Shown one piece after another: positions 1-8,801 of a stretch of DNA of 53,285 nucleotides. Source of the DNA: Phycisphaerales bacterium (lineage in GTDB: Bacteria > Planctomycetota > Phycisphaerae > Phycisphaerales > SM1A02); assembly GCA_030748805.1 (NCBI GenBank), contig JASMLG010000121.1:1-53285 (forward strand). The letters run 5' to 3'. The stretch's first letter is position 1. Each line of letters starts with the position of its first letter. A model generated the notes under the pieces. It was not told where the DNA came from and searched no databases. It saw nothing but the letters and a program-made list of their open reading frames with translations. The position numbers were made by a program, and so were the translations under genes.

Positions 1-1
1 T

Positions 2-703
2 GATGATGAATATGCCGAAATCCGTGGTGACGGAAACCTAATGCTAAATGGCTTATGGTATATCGTTATAGGTGATGGTTCTGGTGGTTCTGGTGTGATT
101 GAAAATGCAACAGACCTTACCGGACTTTCTCTTGACAATGGCACGCTTCTTCTTGCAGAAGACGAAGACACACTGGGTGTTACTACTGGTGCAATAGTCA
201 ATTTGAATTTTGAAAATAGCGACAACGTAACTCACGTTCTTGTAATGAATTTCTACGGTGAGTACGGTGATGATTTAGATATTGACGACGATGGAGTACT
301 CGATGATCTTCCTTGGACAAGTGTCGTGGACGGTGTACAAATTATTGAAGATCCAACGGGTGGTGATCTTACTTATACGTTAGTTGACGACATGATTGGT
401 CCAACTGCTGATGGATATGTTCCTGCGCATGTGTATCGTTACACAGGTGCTTGTGGCAACTTCGCCATGGGAACGTACGATCCGTTTGATCCTGAATCAG
501 TCGATACACCCGGATCTGAAAATCCAGCCTGTCCATCCGATTGTCCAGCGGACTTTGATGGTGATGGCATGATTGGAGTTTCTGATATCTTGCTCCTAAT
601 TGGTGGATGGGGCGGAAACGATCCAACTCAAGATCTTGATGGAGATGGTATAGTTGGCGTTAGCGACTTGTTACTAATGATTGGCGCGTGGGGTCCCTGC
701 TAA
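2..703 (+). CDS. Secreted dockerin-domain protein, 3' part (5' end outside window)
   Basis: The frame is open from base 2 without a stop, so the gene starts left of the window; the ATG at 41 is internal. The visible 233 residues begin with DDEYAEIRGDG and continue through an acidic, Gly/Asp-rich stretch that resembles the lamin-tail-like beta-sandwich of secreted bacterial proteins (family resemblance only). The C-terminus holds two calcium-loop repeats, DFDGDGMIGVSDILL..GGWG and DLDGDGIVGVSDLLL..GAWGPC, the paired dockerin-like module with terminal GxC also found on four other proteins here. It is probably exported and surface-attached or sorted through this module; no catalytic domain is visible. 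A strong terminator follows 53 bases after the stop. Confidence 0.75.
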   Translation, partial: DDEYAEIRGDGNLMLNGLWYIVIGDGSGGSGVIENATDLTGLSLDNGTLLLAEDEDTLGVTTGAIVNLNFENSDNVTHVLVMNFYGEYGDDLDIDDDGVLDDLPWTSVVDGVQIIEDPTGGDLTYTLVDDMIGPTADGYVPAHVYRYTGACGNFAMGTYDPFDPESVDTPGSENPACPSDCPADFDGDGMIGVSDILLLIGGWGGNDPTQDLDGDGIVGVSDLLLMIGAWGPC

Positions 704-756
704 CAAGCAGGAACAAATCTGGGTTACCAGAGAGAGGAGAACCCTCACGCAACATC

Positions 757-786
757 ACGACCCGCCATTTGGCGGGTCGTTTTTTT
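757..786 (+). terminator. Rho-independent terminator
   Basis: Perfect 10-bp stem ACGACCCGCC / GGCGGGTCGT with loop ATTT, followed by a T-run. It lies just after the dockerin protein stop at 703 and ends that transcript. Confidence 0.92.
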
Positions 787-970
787 AGCGGTGTTTCGTT
801 CGTCAGAGCTGCATTCGACTTCCGCTTGCACGCTGACACTTCGTCGTGTTCCATCGATGACTCGTAAAGGGTCACCTGCTTCACACTCCTCGTTACAGAG
901 AGCAATCGAAAATCTCGGTGCTCGTTCTGACTCACTCAACACCGCTTTTAAACAGAATGGAGCGGCATTC

Positions 971-994
971 GATTTCTAGTGACAGTCACTGTCG
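971..994 (+). repeat. 24-bp direct repeat, copy A
   Basis: Begins GATTTCTAGTGACAGTCACT; identical to 1059-1082. It contains the small palindrome GTGAC-A-GTCAC. Confidence 0.85.
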
Positions 995-1029
995 CTCGTG
1001 GACTCGCTCTGTGCTTTAGTCACCTCGAA

Positions 1030-1052
1030 TTAATTGACCCGCGGTCAATTAA
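1030..1052. repeat. CCGCGG-centred palindromic repeat, copy 1
   Basis: Arms TTAATTGAC and GTCAATTAA around CCGCG. The 23 bp are identical to 19353-19375 and related to 20259-20275 and 20329-20351. There is no T-run, so a plain terminator is unlikely at this copy. Confidence 0.85.
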
Positions 1053-1058
1053 CGCTCG

Positions 1059-1082
1059 GATTTCTAGTGACAGTCACTGTCG
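1059..1082 (+). repeat. 24-bp direct repeat, copy B
   Basis: Identical to 971-994, on the other side of the 1030-1052 palindrome. A further partial TAGTGACAG occurs at 1141. Confidence 0.85.
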
Positions 1083-1188
1083 AAATCACTGTCACTTCGT
1101 TGAATATAGAAACAATCCCGCGGGTCGTTTTTTTGTGAATTAGTGACAGGTTTCTAAGTGGTTGGCACAACAAGCGAGTTAGTCACCA

Positions 1189-2016
1189 CTAGGTGCTTGT
1201 CACTAGAGATTGATCAAGCGTAACGATTTGGACGTTTTCTTCTTGAATCCAACCTGTAGAACCATTTGGTAATTTGATATGTAGCCAATCTGGACGTTTT
1301 TCAATTATTTCAAACTCTACACCTTCTTGAATTGGGTTTTTGAGCATAGGTGCATAATTCATACCGTTTCCCTTGCGGATGATAGCTTCGCTAGCAATTA
1401 ACACGCCATGATCTTGATGTTGGCTGATTAAATCTGCCCCAACACTTATTCCAAAAGCAATTGCCACAGATCCAAATGCAACTGATGCTGTCTTAAAACC
1501 TGGAATCATTCTGAAAATACGTATTGATATTATGCTCCAGAATGTAAACCAAAAAATAATACCAATGGTAAGACGAACATGAGTCGGAAGAGCTTCATGC
1601 CAAAACGCAAGACGTTTCATAATAGATGAAGTATCTTCTCCTTTAATAGGGTTTGAAACAATGCTTCTTGCATATCTTAAATTTGCTTTAAGCCGACCAT
1701 CAGATGGAATGTACCGTTGTCCAGAACGATAAGCTGCAATTGCTTCGCCGACTTCTCCGGCTTGTAGTTGGGCATTGCCTAGGTTATACCAAAGTTTTCC
1801 GTTTTCTATTCCATCATCAACAAGGATTTGAAAGCGTCCTGCAGAACGGCGGAATGATTCCTTAGAAGCGACAGGATCTGAAGTTTGCAAAGAGACCCCA
1901 TTGTTGTAAGCCGCTTGAGCTTCTTGTAACACTGCGGCTTGTTGTTCATTGGTTAGATGAATTTGTCCACTTGAAAAAGTAAGCAATAAAACAACTGTTG
2001 ATGATAGTAAGGTCAT
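1189..2016 (-). CDS. BatE-like TPR/SH3 membrane protein
   Basis: Last gene of the Bat operon, 275 aa. The start is the ATG at 2016, overlapping the BatD stop as ATGA, with GGAG 8 bases upstream; a longer frame to 2040 begins before this. It has a signal or TM segment at residues 1-17, TPR-like helices at about 37-120 (WYNLGNAQLQAGEVGEAIAAY), two TM segments at about 148-168 and 176-196, and a C-terminal bacterial SH3 domain at about 205-265 ending in a GWIQEENVQIV strand. This TPR, two TM, SH3 order is that of BatE-type proteins, thought to sit in the cytoplasmic membrane with the BatA/B VWA proteins. The exact role is unknown. Confidence 0.82.
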   Translation of the reverse strand: MTLLSSTVVLLLTFSSGQIHLTNEQQAAVLQEAQAAYNNGVSLQTSDPVASKESFRRSAGRFQILVDDGIENGKLWYNLGNAQLQAGEVGEAIAAYRSGQRYIPSDGRLKANLRYARSIVSNPIKGEDTSSIMKRLAFWHEALPTHVRLTIGIIFWFTFWSIISIRIFRMIPGFKTASVAFGSVAIAFGISVGADLISQHQDHGVLIASEAIIRKGNGMNYAPMLKNPIQEGVEFEIIEKRPDWLHIKLPNGSTGWIQEENVQIVTLDQSLVTST

Positions 2017-3737
2017 TTGATTTGCTCCAAAAGTTGACACGCATCTTTAACTAGAGATTCATCAGAATATCCGCCAAAGCGCGAAGCTTCGCAGCGTGTA
2101 AGTAGTTCCTCCATTTGTTTGGAGAAGTTATTGTCATTGCAGTCGGTTTTCAACATTCGCAACGCTTTTGATAATTGAACTGCTTGTTGATTTGGCTCCA
2201 AGCAGGCAGCATTTTTGATTGATCGCATTGCATGTTTAGTTTCACTTTTTCGTATAAACGAGGGTGTTCTGGAATGTTTGCGGAATAATATAATCAGCAG
2301 CAATATTGCAAAAGAGCTTGGTGGTATTGCTAAGATAATAAGTACAGTTGGTGTCATAGAAACGTTTTCTGATTCAAGCAAATCATTCCCTGCGTAATTT
2401 GCGAGAATGCCACCTTCAACTTCAATTGGGTTATTTGGGTCTGTAGTTTTGTTTGAGGATCCAATGAAATCGTCTGCCGAAAGGGTTTCTACTGACTCAA
2501 CTGTTATTGGGATTGCTTTCGTCCAAACAGTTTCGTATTTGCCACTTTCCGGGTCGAAACTTGTCAATGGGATACTGGGAATTTCTTTTGTGGAGGAATT
2601 TCTTGGACGAATAGTTTGTGTAAATATTTTCGTGCGACCTTCTACTGTTCCACCAAGTGGTTTGTCAGGTACTTTGAATTTGTCAGTAAGAGCTGGAACA
2701 CGATCTAGAAGTGGTGCGGAAAGATAGTCAAGATTTACTTGCCCTGCTGTTAAATCGGTGACTCGCATAGTTAGAGTAATTGGTTCGCCCACTTTGACGT
2801 GATTTGGCTCTGCAACTAATCTAAAATCAAAATTTCCAACAGCACCACTAAACCAAGGGGGTCTATCTTTTGTTGGTGTAGTAAGGACTTCAATTGGTGC
2901 TATTTCTGCTTGAGTACTTATTAGTTGTGACTGGTTGACAACAAGAGAGTTGCTTCCAAAAATTCCAGTTCGACGTTGTCTTGAAAGTGAAATTGGATAG
3001 TCAACTAGAATTGTGATAGGTCTTAGTTGTAATTCTCCAGTCGTCTCTGGCCATGCAGTTGCTTGGGCTGAATATACATAAAATGTTGTCGAGATTCCTT
3101 CATCGGTCTTACCTTGAACTTTTTGTAATGACACATTGCCGTTTTGAAGCACCTCGGTAAAAATGCCAAAATCGCTATTTGAATTAATAAAAGAAAACAT
3201 GTCTTTAGCATCAAGTTCTATCCCTAAAATTGGATCTGTGAATTGCTCAATAAAAATACGAAGAGTTAAGTCAATTGGTCGACCAAGATAAATGTCTCCT
3301 TGAGTTCCTGTAACCTCTGCTTTTAACGCCCCGCCTGTCGGAGGTTTTTCAATTTCGATTTGGCGTGGAGAGGATTTGAATGCTTTGCCACCTGCAAAAA
3401 AGGTTAAAGCAGGAATGACCAATGTTCCTTCTCTCTTTGGAGTTAGTAGGAAAGTGATTCTACGTGTTGAAGTTGATGTGATTTTTCCGTTGATAAAAGT
3501 CGTTTGGCTAGAAGTTTCTTCACCTAATTTTCTTTGAATTGTAAAACCCTCAATATCTGGAATTGTTGGTTCAGTGTCGCTTTCAATGTTTTCAAAAACA
3601 ACCGTAAGTTGTATAGGGACACCTACATATCCAACGTTTTGACGTATATCTATGTAAACTTCTTGTGCAAATGCTGGAGTAGCAATGCACACCATGAGTA
3701 AGAAAATAGATTGTATGAATTTATTTAAATGTTTCAT
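2013..3737 (-). CDS. batD: BatD family protein
   Basis: 574 aa. The ATG at 3737 overlaps the upstream TAA as TAATG and has AAAGGA upstream; an in-frame TTG at 3743 is less likely. Residues 1-24 are a Sec signal peptide ending PAFA. The long exported part is built of beta-sandwich-like segments (VGVPIQLTVVFEN, VKVGEPITLTMRVTD) typical of BatD, followed by one TM helix at about 463-486 and an 88-residue cytoplasmic helical tail. In Bacteroides and other bacteria BatD is encoded with BatA/B/C/E and is linked to aerotolerance or envelope stress. Position between the TPR gene and the BatE-like gene supports the call. Confidence 0.88.
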   Translation of the reverse strand: MKHLNKFIQSIFLLMVCIATPAFAQEVYIDIRQNVGYVGVPIQLTVVFENIESDTEPTIPDIEGFTIQRKLGEETSSQTTFINGKITSTSTRRITFLLTPKREGTLVIPALTFFAGGKAFKSSPRQIEIEKPPTGGALKAEVTGTQGDIYLGRPIDLTLRIFIEQFTDPILGIELDAKDMFSFINSNSDFGIFTEVLQNGNVSLQKVQGKTDEGISTTFYVYSAQATAWPETTGELQLRPITILVDYPISLSRQRRTGIFGSNSLVVNQSQLISTQAEIAPIEVLTTPTKDRPPWFSGAVGNFDFRLVAEPNHVKVGEPITLTMRVTDLTAGQVNLDYLSAPLLDRVPALTDKFKVPDKPLGGTVEGRTKIFTQTIRPRNSSTKEIPSIPLTSFDPESGKYETVWTKAIPITVESVETLSADDFIGSSNKTTDPNNPIEVEGGILANYAGNDLLESENVSMTPTVLIILAIPPSSFAILLLIILFRKHSRTPSFIRKSETKHAMRSIKNAACLEPNQQAVQLSKALRMLKTDCNDNNFSKQMEELLTRCEASRFGGYSDESLVKDACQLLEQIK

Positions 3738-4876
3738 TACCAATCCTTTGTAACTGGAATGCGGCGTGAAGCACGCTTGGCTGCTAGAGCTTTGCGTCTT
3801 TGCTGTTCCTTATCACGAATAAGTTGTAAAAGTCTTGCCGCTTCATCTTTTGAAAGTCGTTTGCCTTCTTCCTTTATGCTTGCTTGAGAAATTTCCGATT
3901 CCGAATTTGTTTCTTCAATAGTTTCTAATTCGCCTTCGTTTATATCTTGTTGTTCTGGCTGTTTACTTTCATGTTGCTGGTCTTCGGATTGCTGGTAATC
4001 TTGTTGCTGTTGATCTTCGGATTGCTGACCATCTTGTTGCTGTTGATCTTTGGATTGCTGGCCATCTTGTTGCTGTTGATCTTCGGATTGCTGGTCATCT
4101 TGTTGCTGCTGATCTTCGGACTGCTGGCCATCTTGCTGCTGTTGATCTTCGGATTGCTGACCATCTTGCTGCTGCTGATCTTCGGATTGCTGACCATCTT
4201 GCTGCTGCTGATCTTCGGACTGCTGGCCATCTTGTTGCTGTTGATCTTCGGACTGCTGGTTATCTTGCTGCTGTTGATCTTCGGATTGCTGGTCATCTTG
4301 TTGCTGTTGATCTTCGGATTGCTGACCATCTTGTTGCTGTTGATCTTCTGATTGTTGCTGTTGTTCTTCCATTTGATCTTGCATTTGATTAAGTTGCTTA
4401 AGCATTTGCCAAGCAAGTTCTCCATTTGCACGAGCGTCCATATCAGAACTATCCTCTTTTATTGCAGTTCTATAACTCTGCAATGCATTTTTGATTTGTT
4501 CTTTTGCGAGTTCAGTTGTTTTGATGGATTCTTCACTAGAAGTTGCGGTTCCTGTTCCTTCCAGATCATTCATCGTCTGTTGAAAAACTGAATTCCCAAG
4601 ATTGAAAGCACTGTATGTACGAAGATTCTGGTTCTCACTTGTAGACATTGCATCTTCAAAGGCCTTTGCAGCGATCTCGAACTGTCCTAAGTTGTAATAA
4701 GCTATTCCGCGGTCGTACATGATTTCTGGAGAAGGGGTAGTCGCTGCTAGTTCATCAAGAACGGTTGCTGCTTCTTGCCACTTCTCATCTAATAGATTTG
4801 ATTGAGCGGTTTGCAACAAGTCCTTAGTAGGAGTTGTTTGTACCAACATAGAAATCATAAGTGCAGGTAAAATCAT
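3737..4876 (-). CDS. BatC-like TPR protein with long Q-rich repeat tract
   Basis: 379 aa. ATG 4876 overlaps the batB stop as ATGA; the TAA shares a base with the batD start. Residues 1-13 are a short hydrophobic leader (MILPALMISMLVQ), so export is possible. Residues 15-160 contain TPR motifs (YDRGIAYYNLGQFEIAAKAF, FNLGNSVFQQ). Residues 174-305 are an 11-residue repeat, QQSEDQQQQDG, in 11 near-perfect copies plus a degenerate one. The C-terminus (about 306-379) is acidic, then basic (RKALAAKRASRR). BatC proteins are TPR proteins with Q/E-rich tails, but such a regular tract is unusual. The other reading frames over the repeat are open only because the unit is 33 bp. Confidence 0.85.
   Translation of the reverse strand: MILPALMISMLVQTTPTKDLLQTAQSNLLDEKWQEAATVLDELAATTPSPEIMYDRGIAYYNLGQFEIAAKAFEDAMSTSENQNLRTYSAFNLGNSVFQQTMNDLEGTGTATSSEESIKTTELAKEQIKNALQSYRTAIKEDSSDMDARANGELAWQMLKQLNQMQDQMEEQQQQSEDQQQQDGQQSEDQQQQDDQQSEDQQQQDNQQSEDQQQQDGQQSEDQQQQDGQQSEDQQQQDGQQSEDQQQQDGQQSEDQQQQDDQQSEDQQQQDGQQSKDQQQQDGQQSEDQQQQDYQQSEDQQHESKQPEQQDINEGELETIEETNSESEISQASIKEEGKRLSKDEAARLLQLIRDKEQQRRKALAAKRASRRIPVTKDW
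3962..4357 (-). repeat. 33-bp coding minisatellite
   Basis: About 12 tandem 33-bp units in the BatC-like gene; reading the plus strand, CATCTTG(T/C)TGCTG is followed by TTGATCTTCGGA. Copies differ mainly in synonymous T/C changes and in the last residue of each unit (G, D, N or Y). The period is a multiple of three, so copy-number change keeps frame. Confidence 0.95.
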
Positions 4877-5910
4877 GTAGGAACCTCGTACGATTTTACT
4901 TTTGTTTTGTTCTTAGGACGAAGTGACATCCATGAATCACCAAACAATATTATAAGTGCTGGAATTGCAAACCATTGAAAACGGGGAATGAATTGTTCAA
5001 GTTTAACACTATCAAAACTTTTTCCTGCATCTGTAGCAATTCGTTGTGCATAAATTGAAGCAAGGTCAAGATTTGCTGTTCCTGCAGGAATAAACAGCCC
5101 ATTTCCTGCATTAGCAATATTTGCTAATTCGTCAGGATTCATGATTGACCATACTTCTTCACCTTCGTGAGTAATAAAGGAGGGTTGTCCATAGAGAGTG
5201 GTTGGGATACGAGCACCAGTTGTTGAATCACCAATCCCAACGGTGTAGACATCAATGCCCGCAGCTGCAGCATCAGCTGCTGCTTCAGAAGGAAAACTAC
5301 CCATGTCTTCGCCATCTGTTAGGACAATAATTGTTTTGTATTCTTGTTCATCATCAGTAAAACTTTTTTGTGCTAATCGAATACCGTCGCCAATTTTTGT
5401 TCCACCTCGTTTTACGCTTCTTGGCGAGACATCGTCTAGCGAAAGTCGAAGTGAACTATAGTCCAATGTTAGCGGAACAGTTAATGCTGCATCTCCAGCT
5501 ACAGTAACAAGACCAGCGCGATCACTGCCCATTACATCTAAGACATCAGTAATTGCAGTAATTGCTCTATCTAATCGATTTGGTTTTACGTCTTCGGCAA
5601 GCATTGATCGAGAAACATCAAGTACAAAGAATGTATCAATCCCTTGTTGTTCAACTTCACGATATTTTGTTCCCCATCGTGGATCAAGGATAGATAAACA
5701 AAGCATAATTGATGCTGCGATTAACAGTCCAATACGAAAACGCCTTCTCCCATCGGAACTAGTTTTTGTCAGACGCGGAATTAGTCGTGATGATGCGATT
5801 TTACGTAGTAATTTAGATCTATGTAAATGTCCCATTACAAGAATCGTGGCTAACGCAACAACAGCCCAGATGTATATGGAATTGTTAGGGTTGTTGAATT
5901 GAATATCCAT
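4873..5910 (-). CDS. batB: BatB, VWA-domain membrane protein
   Basis: 345 aa. The start overlaps the batA stop as TGATG and the stop overlaps the next start as ATGA. TM segments lie at about 11-27 and 59-77 and near 310-330. The VWA domain between them has an intact MIDAS metal site: D98-V-S100-R-S102, the threonine of GGTKIGDG and the aspartate of LTDGED. BatA and BatB are membrane-anchored VWA proteins that form a complex with the other Bat proteins; the VWA domain is expected outside the membrane. Close similarity to the upstream batA product indicates an old tandem duplication. Confidence 0.88.
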   Translation of the reverse strand: MDIQFNNPNNSIYIWAVVALATILVMGHLHRSKLLRKIASSRLIPRLTKTSSDGRRRFRIGLLIAASIMLCLSILDPRWGTKYREVEQQGIDTFFVLDVSRSMLAEDVKPNRLDRAITAITDVLDVMGSDRAGLVTVAGDAALTVPLTLDYSSLRLSLDDVSPRSVKRGGTKIGDGIRLAQKSFTDDEQEYKTIIVLTDGEDMGSFPSEAAADAAAAGIDVYTVGIGDSTTGARIPTTLYGQPSFITHEGEEVWSIMNPDELANIANAGNGLFIPAGTANLDLASIYAQRIATDAGKSFDSVKLEQFIPRFQWFAIPALIILFGDSWMSLRPKNKTKVKSYEVPT

Positions 5911-6995
5911 CAGTCTAGAATCCTGTAATAAGTAGAACGAAGGAGAACTCCTGTGATTAAGAATAAAAATGCTACAAACAGAAGTGGGGGAACTGTAAAG
6001 CCAGCAATATTTACACTCTTTACAGCCATGTCCACGTGATTAACGTACGTACGTTGAGTTATTTCTGTGCGTTCCATTTTGTCAATTGCTGCATAAATTT
6101 CTTCAAGCGATGCTGTGTCTGTTGCTCGGAAATATTTACCATCAGTTATTTGCGCGATTTTCTGAAGGGTTTCTTCGTCAATTTCAACTCGTTGATTTCG
6201 CATGACGGTTCTTCCAAAGACATCTGTAGTCGGATATGGAGCCCAACCGTTTGTGCCAGCACCAATTGTGTAAACAGTAATTCCCATTGCAGCAGCAATG
6301 TCAGCAGCTGTACGAGGATCTATATCTCCTTGGTTGTTTGCTCCATCTGTTAACAAAATAATTACTTTGCTTTGAATGTTATTTCCCGACTCTGATTTAA
6401 CGCGCTCTTCAAGAGAAGACAATCGTTCAACAGCAAGCGCTAATGCATCACCAATAGCAGTACCGTCCTCTGAACGTTCGTTTACTATTTCAATACTATC
6501 AAGTACATCTGTAACGAGAAACTCATGGTCGAATGTCATAGGACAATTACTGTCTGCAAATCCAGCAAATGTCACAAGACCTATTAGGTCCCCGCTTCTG
6601 CCGTCAAGGGAGCCCATTCCACCGATAAAATCTCCAGCGACTCGCCGTACAGCGGTTAGGCGATCAACAGCTTGACCATCAATGGTGAAGTCATGAGCAT
6701 TCATACTTGATGAGCGATCGATTACCATTTCGATTGCGACGCCATTTGCCGATTGTTGAGTTTTTTCAAAACGTTTTTGCGGTCGTGCAATGCAAACTAC
6801 TAGTAATGCGATTGCGATTGTTTTAAGAAGGGCAGGAATCCAAACTGTTTTGCTTCTTAACGATTTTGGAAGTAGAGTTAAGTCAATTGCAGTGCTATAG
6901 GAGAGACCTGTTTTGTAATAATGGCGATACCATCGCCACCAAAGGATTGGGACGATTACAAGTAAAACTAGAAACCATGCGTTGTGAAATGTCAT
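5910..6995 (-). CDS. batA: BatA, VWA-domain membrane protein
   Basis: 361 aa. The start overlaps the preceding stop as ATGA. TM helices lie at about 6-20, 53-70 and 327-350 around a VWA domain with MIDAS residues D93, S95 and S97 (DRSSS), the GTAIGDALA threonine and LLTDGANNQGDIDPRTAA. The HNAWFLVLLVIVPILWW N-terminus is typical of BatA (a type of aerotolerance membrane protein). It is coupled by overlap to batB. Confidence 0.88.
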   Translation of the reverse strand: MTFHNAWFLVLLVIVPILWWRWYRHYYKTGLSYSTAIDLTLLPKSLRSKTVWIPALLKTIAIALLVVCIARPQKRFEKTQQSANGVAIEMVIDRSSSMNAHDFTIDGQAVDRLTAVRRVAGDFIGGMGSLDGRSGDLIGLVTFAGFADSNCPMTFDHEFLVTDVLDSIEIVNERSEDGTAIGDALALAVERLSSLEERVKSESGNNIQSKVIILLTDGANNQGDIDPRTAADIAAAMGITVYTIGAGTNGWAPYPTTDVFGRTVMRNQRVEIDEETLQKIAQITDGKYFRATDTASLEEIYAAIDKMERTEITQRTYVNHVDMAVKSVNIAGFTVPPLLFVAFLFLITGVLLRSTYYRILD

Positions 6996-7912
6996 GCAGC
7001 GACCTCCACTTTGTCCTGTGATGATTCTTGGACTGTTTCATTAACAAAGATTTCAGCTTGTTGAATAGCGTCCGCCATCGCTTTGCCACTAGGTTCATGT
7101 CTGGCAAATTTAACTAAGTCAGCTGCTACGAGGAAAGATCCAAGAGATTCACGGTCACTGTGTTCAAGATGAGGGTTTTGTTTTGCAGCAATTAAAAACT
7201 CTCTAGTTGTTTGTCCAGTGGCACTGATGTGAAATCTTCCCTCAAGATAATGCCTAACTATATCACTTAAAGTGGTATAAAAACTTTGAACATCTGAGTT
7301 TGATTCTTTAAGTTTTGCGATGTCTCTAATTGCTTTTTCATAAGGAGTGAGAATAGGTTTGTTTTTCTTAACTAGTCGAAATGCTAACCAAACAACGACA
7401 CCTAAGGTGACAACAACTGAAACAATAACTAGCAGCCAACTCTTAGTAAATAAAGGTACAGCACCTTTAATATCTCTTAGAGTCATATCATTTAGTGAGT
7501 CGCCAGCTACAGATTTGATCTCGATAGGGATAGGGTCAATAACTATAGATCCTCTTTCGCCATCTGTTTTTGACCAATTGATAACTATTCCACTTAGAGA
7601 GGTAGTTGAAGCATCGAAAGTGTCTAGTTTCATAGACCACGTCCATTCTCTACCATTTTTTGTTGGAATATCAAGCAAATGTCGTTGATCCACAATAGTG
7701 AAAGATTCGAAAGCTGTTTCATTTTCTAATACCAATGTTGTTCCAAGATTGGTTGAGGCATTGATTAGTAAATCAACCGGATCCCCAACTACAATATTAG
7801 TTGGCGAAACAGTTATCCGGACATCAATCCCATCTTGTGAAGTATGGATAGTTTCGCCTTTTGCGATTGTACAAATGGTTACAGCAATCAAAATGTAAGT
7901 TATTAATTTCAT
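6992..7912 (-). CDS. DUF4381-like exported/membrane protein of Bat operon
   Basis: 306 aa. Residues 1-19 are a signal peptide (MKLITYILIAVTICTIAKG). Residues 20-150 are a BatD-like beta domain (VGDPVDLLINAS), with one TM at about 157-180. The cytoplasmic tail has the motif order YEKAIRDIAKL, FYTTLSDIVRHYLEGRF, TTREFL seen in DUF4381 proteins, which usually sit between the DUF58 and VWA genes of such operons, as here. The ATG shares a base with the DUF58 stop (TAATG). No enzymatic motif was seen. Confidence 0.75.
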   Translation of the reverse strand: MKLITYILIAVTICTIAKGETIHTSQDGIDVRITVSPTNIVVGDPVDLLINASTNLGTTLVLENETAFESFTIVDQRHLLDIPTKNGREWTWSMKLDTFDASTTSLSGIVINWSKTDGERGSIVIDPIPIEIKSVAGDSLNDMTLRDIKGAVPLFTKSWLLVIVSVVVTLGVVVWLAFRLVKKNKPILTPYEKAIRDIAKLKESNSDVQSFYTTLSDIVRHYLEGRFHISATGQTTREFLIAAKQNPHLEHSDRESLGSFLVAADLVKFARHEPSGKAMADAIQQAEIFVNETVQESSQDKVEVAA

Positions 7913-8790
7913 TATGCGCGTCTTGCCTCCCGCCTTTCAAAGAACTGACGTAATGATTTAGTAAACGGTTCACCTGTCTTAACTTTTATTTGATCTACTT
8001 TGCTCCTTCTAAGAGTTTGTTCGATTGCAATGCGGCTTTCGTTAGCAAGTTGATTCCATGCACGACGCACTCTCTTGTTCGATGTGTCAATAGTGCAGGT
8101 TTTTCCGCTTTCTGGGTCTTCAATTCTCATAAGACCGGCTTTTGGTAATTGGGTTTCAGAAACGTCGTTTGTGCTAACAGCAACAACATCATGTCTTCTA
8201 TTTGCAATTTGTAGTTGTTTTTGCCAATTACGATCTTGCATGTCGGAGACAAGAAAAACAATAGCTCGCTTCTTTTGAACTTTGTTTAAGAACTCAAGTG
8301 CAGAGCCGATGTCAGTTCCTTTACCCTCAGGTTCAGTAGCAAGCAATTCTCTGATTACTCGAAGAACATGTTTTGAACCCTTTCTTGGAGGGATGTATGC
8401 TTCGACACGATCAGTAAAACAAATTAGTCCGACCTTATCATTATTGCGAATCGCGGAAATTGAAAGTGTGGCACATATTTCGGCAACGAGTTCATCTTTG
8501 AACTGCTCGTGGGTGCCGCAGTACTGTGAACCGCTTATGTCAACGAGTAACATTACCGTTAACTCACGTTCTTCACGATAGAGTTTGACAAATGGTTCAC
8601 CAAATCTTGCAGAAACGTTCCAATCGATTGTTCGAACATCATCGCCGATTTGGTATTGGCGAACTTCTTCGAATTCCATGCCTCGACCCTTAAAGGCGGA
8701 GTGGTATCCACCAGCAAGGACGTCATCGACCAGGCGAGAGGTTCGAAGTTCGATTCGCCGCACCTTTTTAAGGAGATCTTGGGGAATCAT
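7912..8790 (-). CDS. DUF58 domain protein
   Basis: 292 aa, soluble. The DUF58 signature is at about residues 31-75 (FKGRGMEFEEVRQYQIGDD, then TIDWNVSARFGEPFVKLY). It is followed by a VWA-like fold with D84-I-S86-G-S88. DUF58 proteins are almost always encoded directly after a MoxR ATPase, as here (11-base gap); the pair is thought to act as chaperone and VWA-type adaptor for membrane Bat proteins. The function is inferred from context. Confidence 0.88.
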   Translation of the reverse strand: MIPQDLLKKVRRIELRTSRLVDDVLAGGYHSAFKGRGMEFEEVRQYQIGDDVRTIDWNVSARFGEPFVKLYREERELTVMLLVDISGSQYCGTHEQFKDELVAEICATLSISAIRNNDKVGLICFTDRVEAYIPPRKGSKHVLRVIRELLATEPEGKGTDIGSALEFLNKVQKKRAIVFLVSDMQDRNWQKQLQIANRRHDVVAVSTNDVSETQLPKAGLMRIEDPESGKTCTIDTSNKRVRRAWNQLANESRIAIEQTLRRSKVDQIKVKTGEPFTKSLRQFFERREARRA

Positions 8791-8801
8791 TCTTGTTGCT
8801 C

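Larger units (their letters stand above)
787..1188. other. Repeat-rich intergenic spacer, no gene seen
   Basis: The space between the 757-786 terminator and the convergent batE-like stop holds no supportable gene. It contains two copies of a 24-bp direct repeat (971-994, 1059-1082), a CCGCGG-centred palindrome between them (1030-1052), and at 1117-1131 a CCCGCGGG core plus GTCGTTTTTTT that copies the 3' half of the upstream terminator. Its tcg/cga-rich composition looks unlike the AT-rich genes around it. Confidence 0.6.

Noticed and set aside
1117..1131. CCCGCGGG plus T-run as a second working terminator
   Set aside because: The stem is only 4 bp without a loop; more likely a copied half of the 757-786 terminator.
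3947..4351. Plus-strand open frame of Leu/Ile/Phe repeats (134 codons) over the minisatellite
   Set aside because: It is the antisense of the 33-bp repeat; the open frame results from the period being a multiple of three. The TPR protein on the other strand has proper domains and operon context.
3940..4431. Second minus-strand frame (163 codons) over the same minisatellite
   Set aside because: Same repeat in another frame; no start signal, no domain, and it lies inside the coupled TPR gene.
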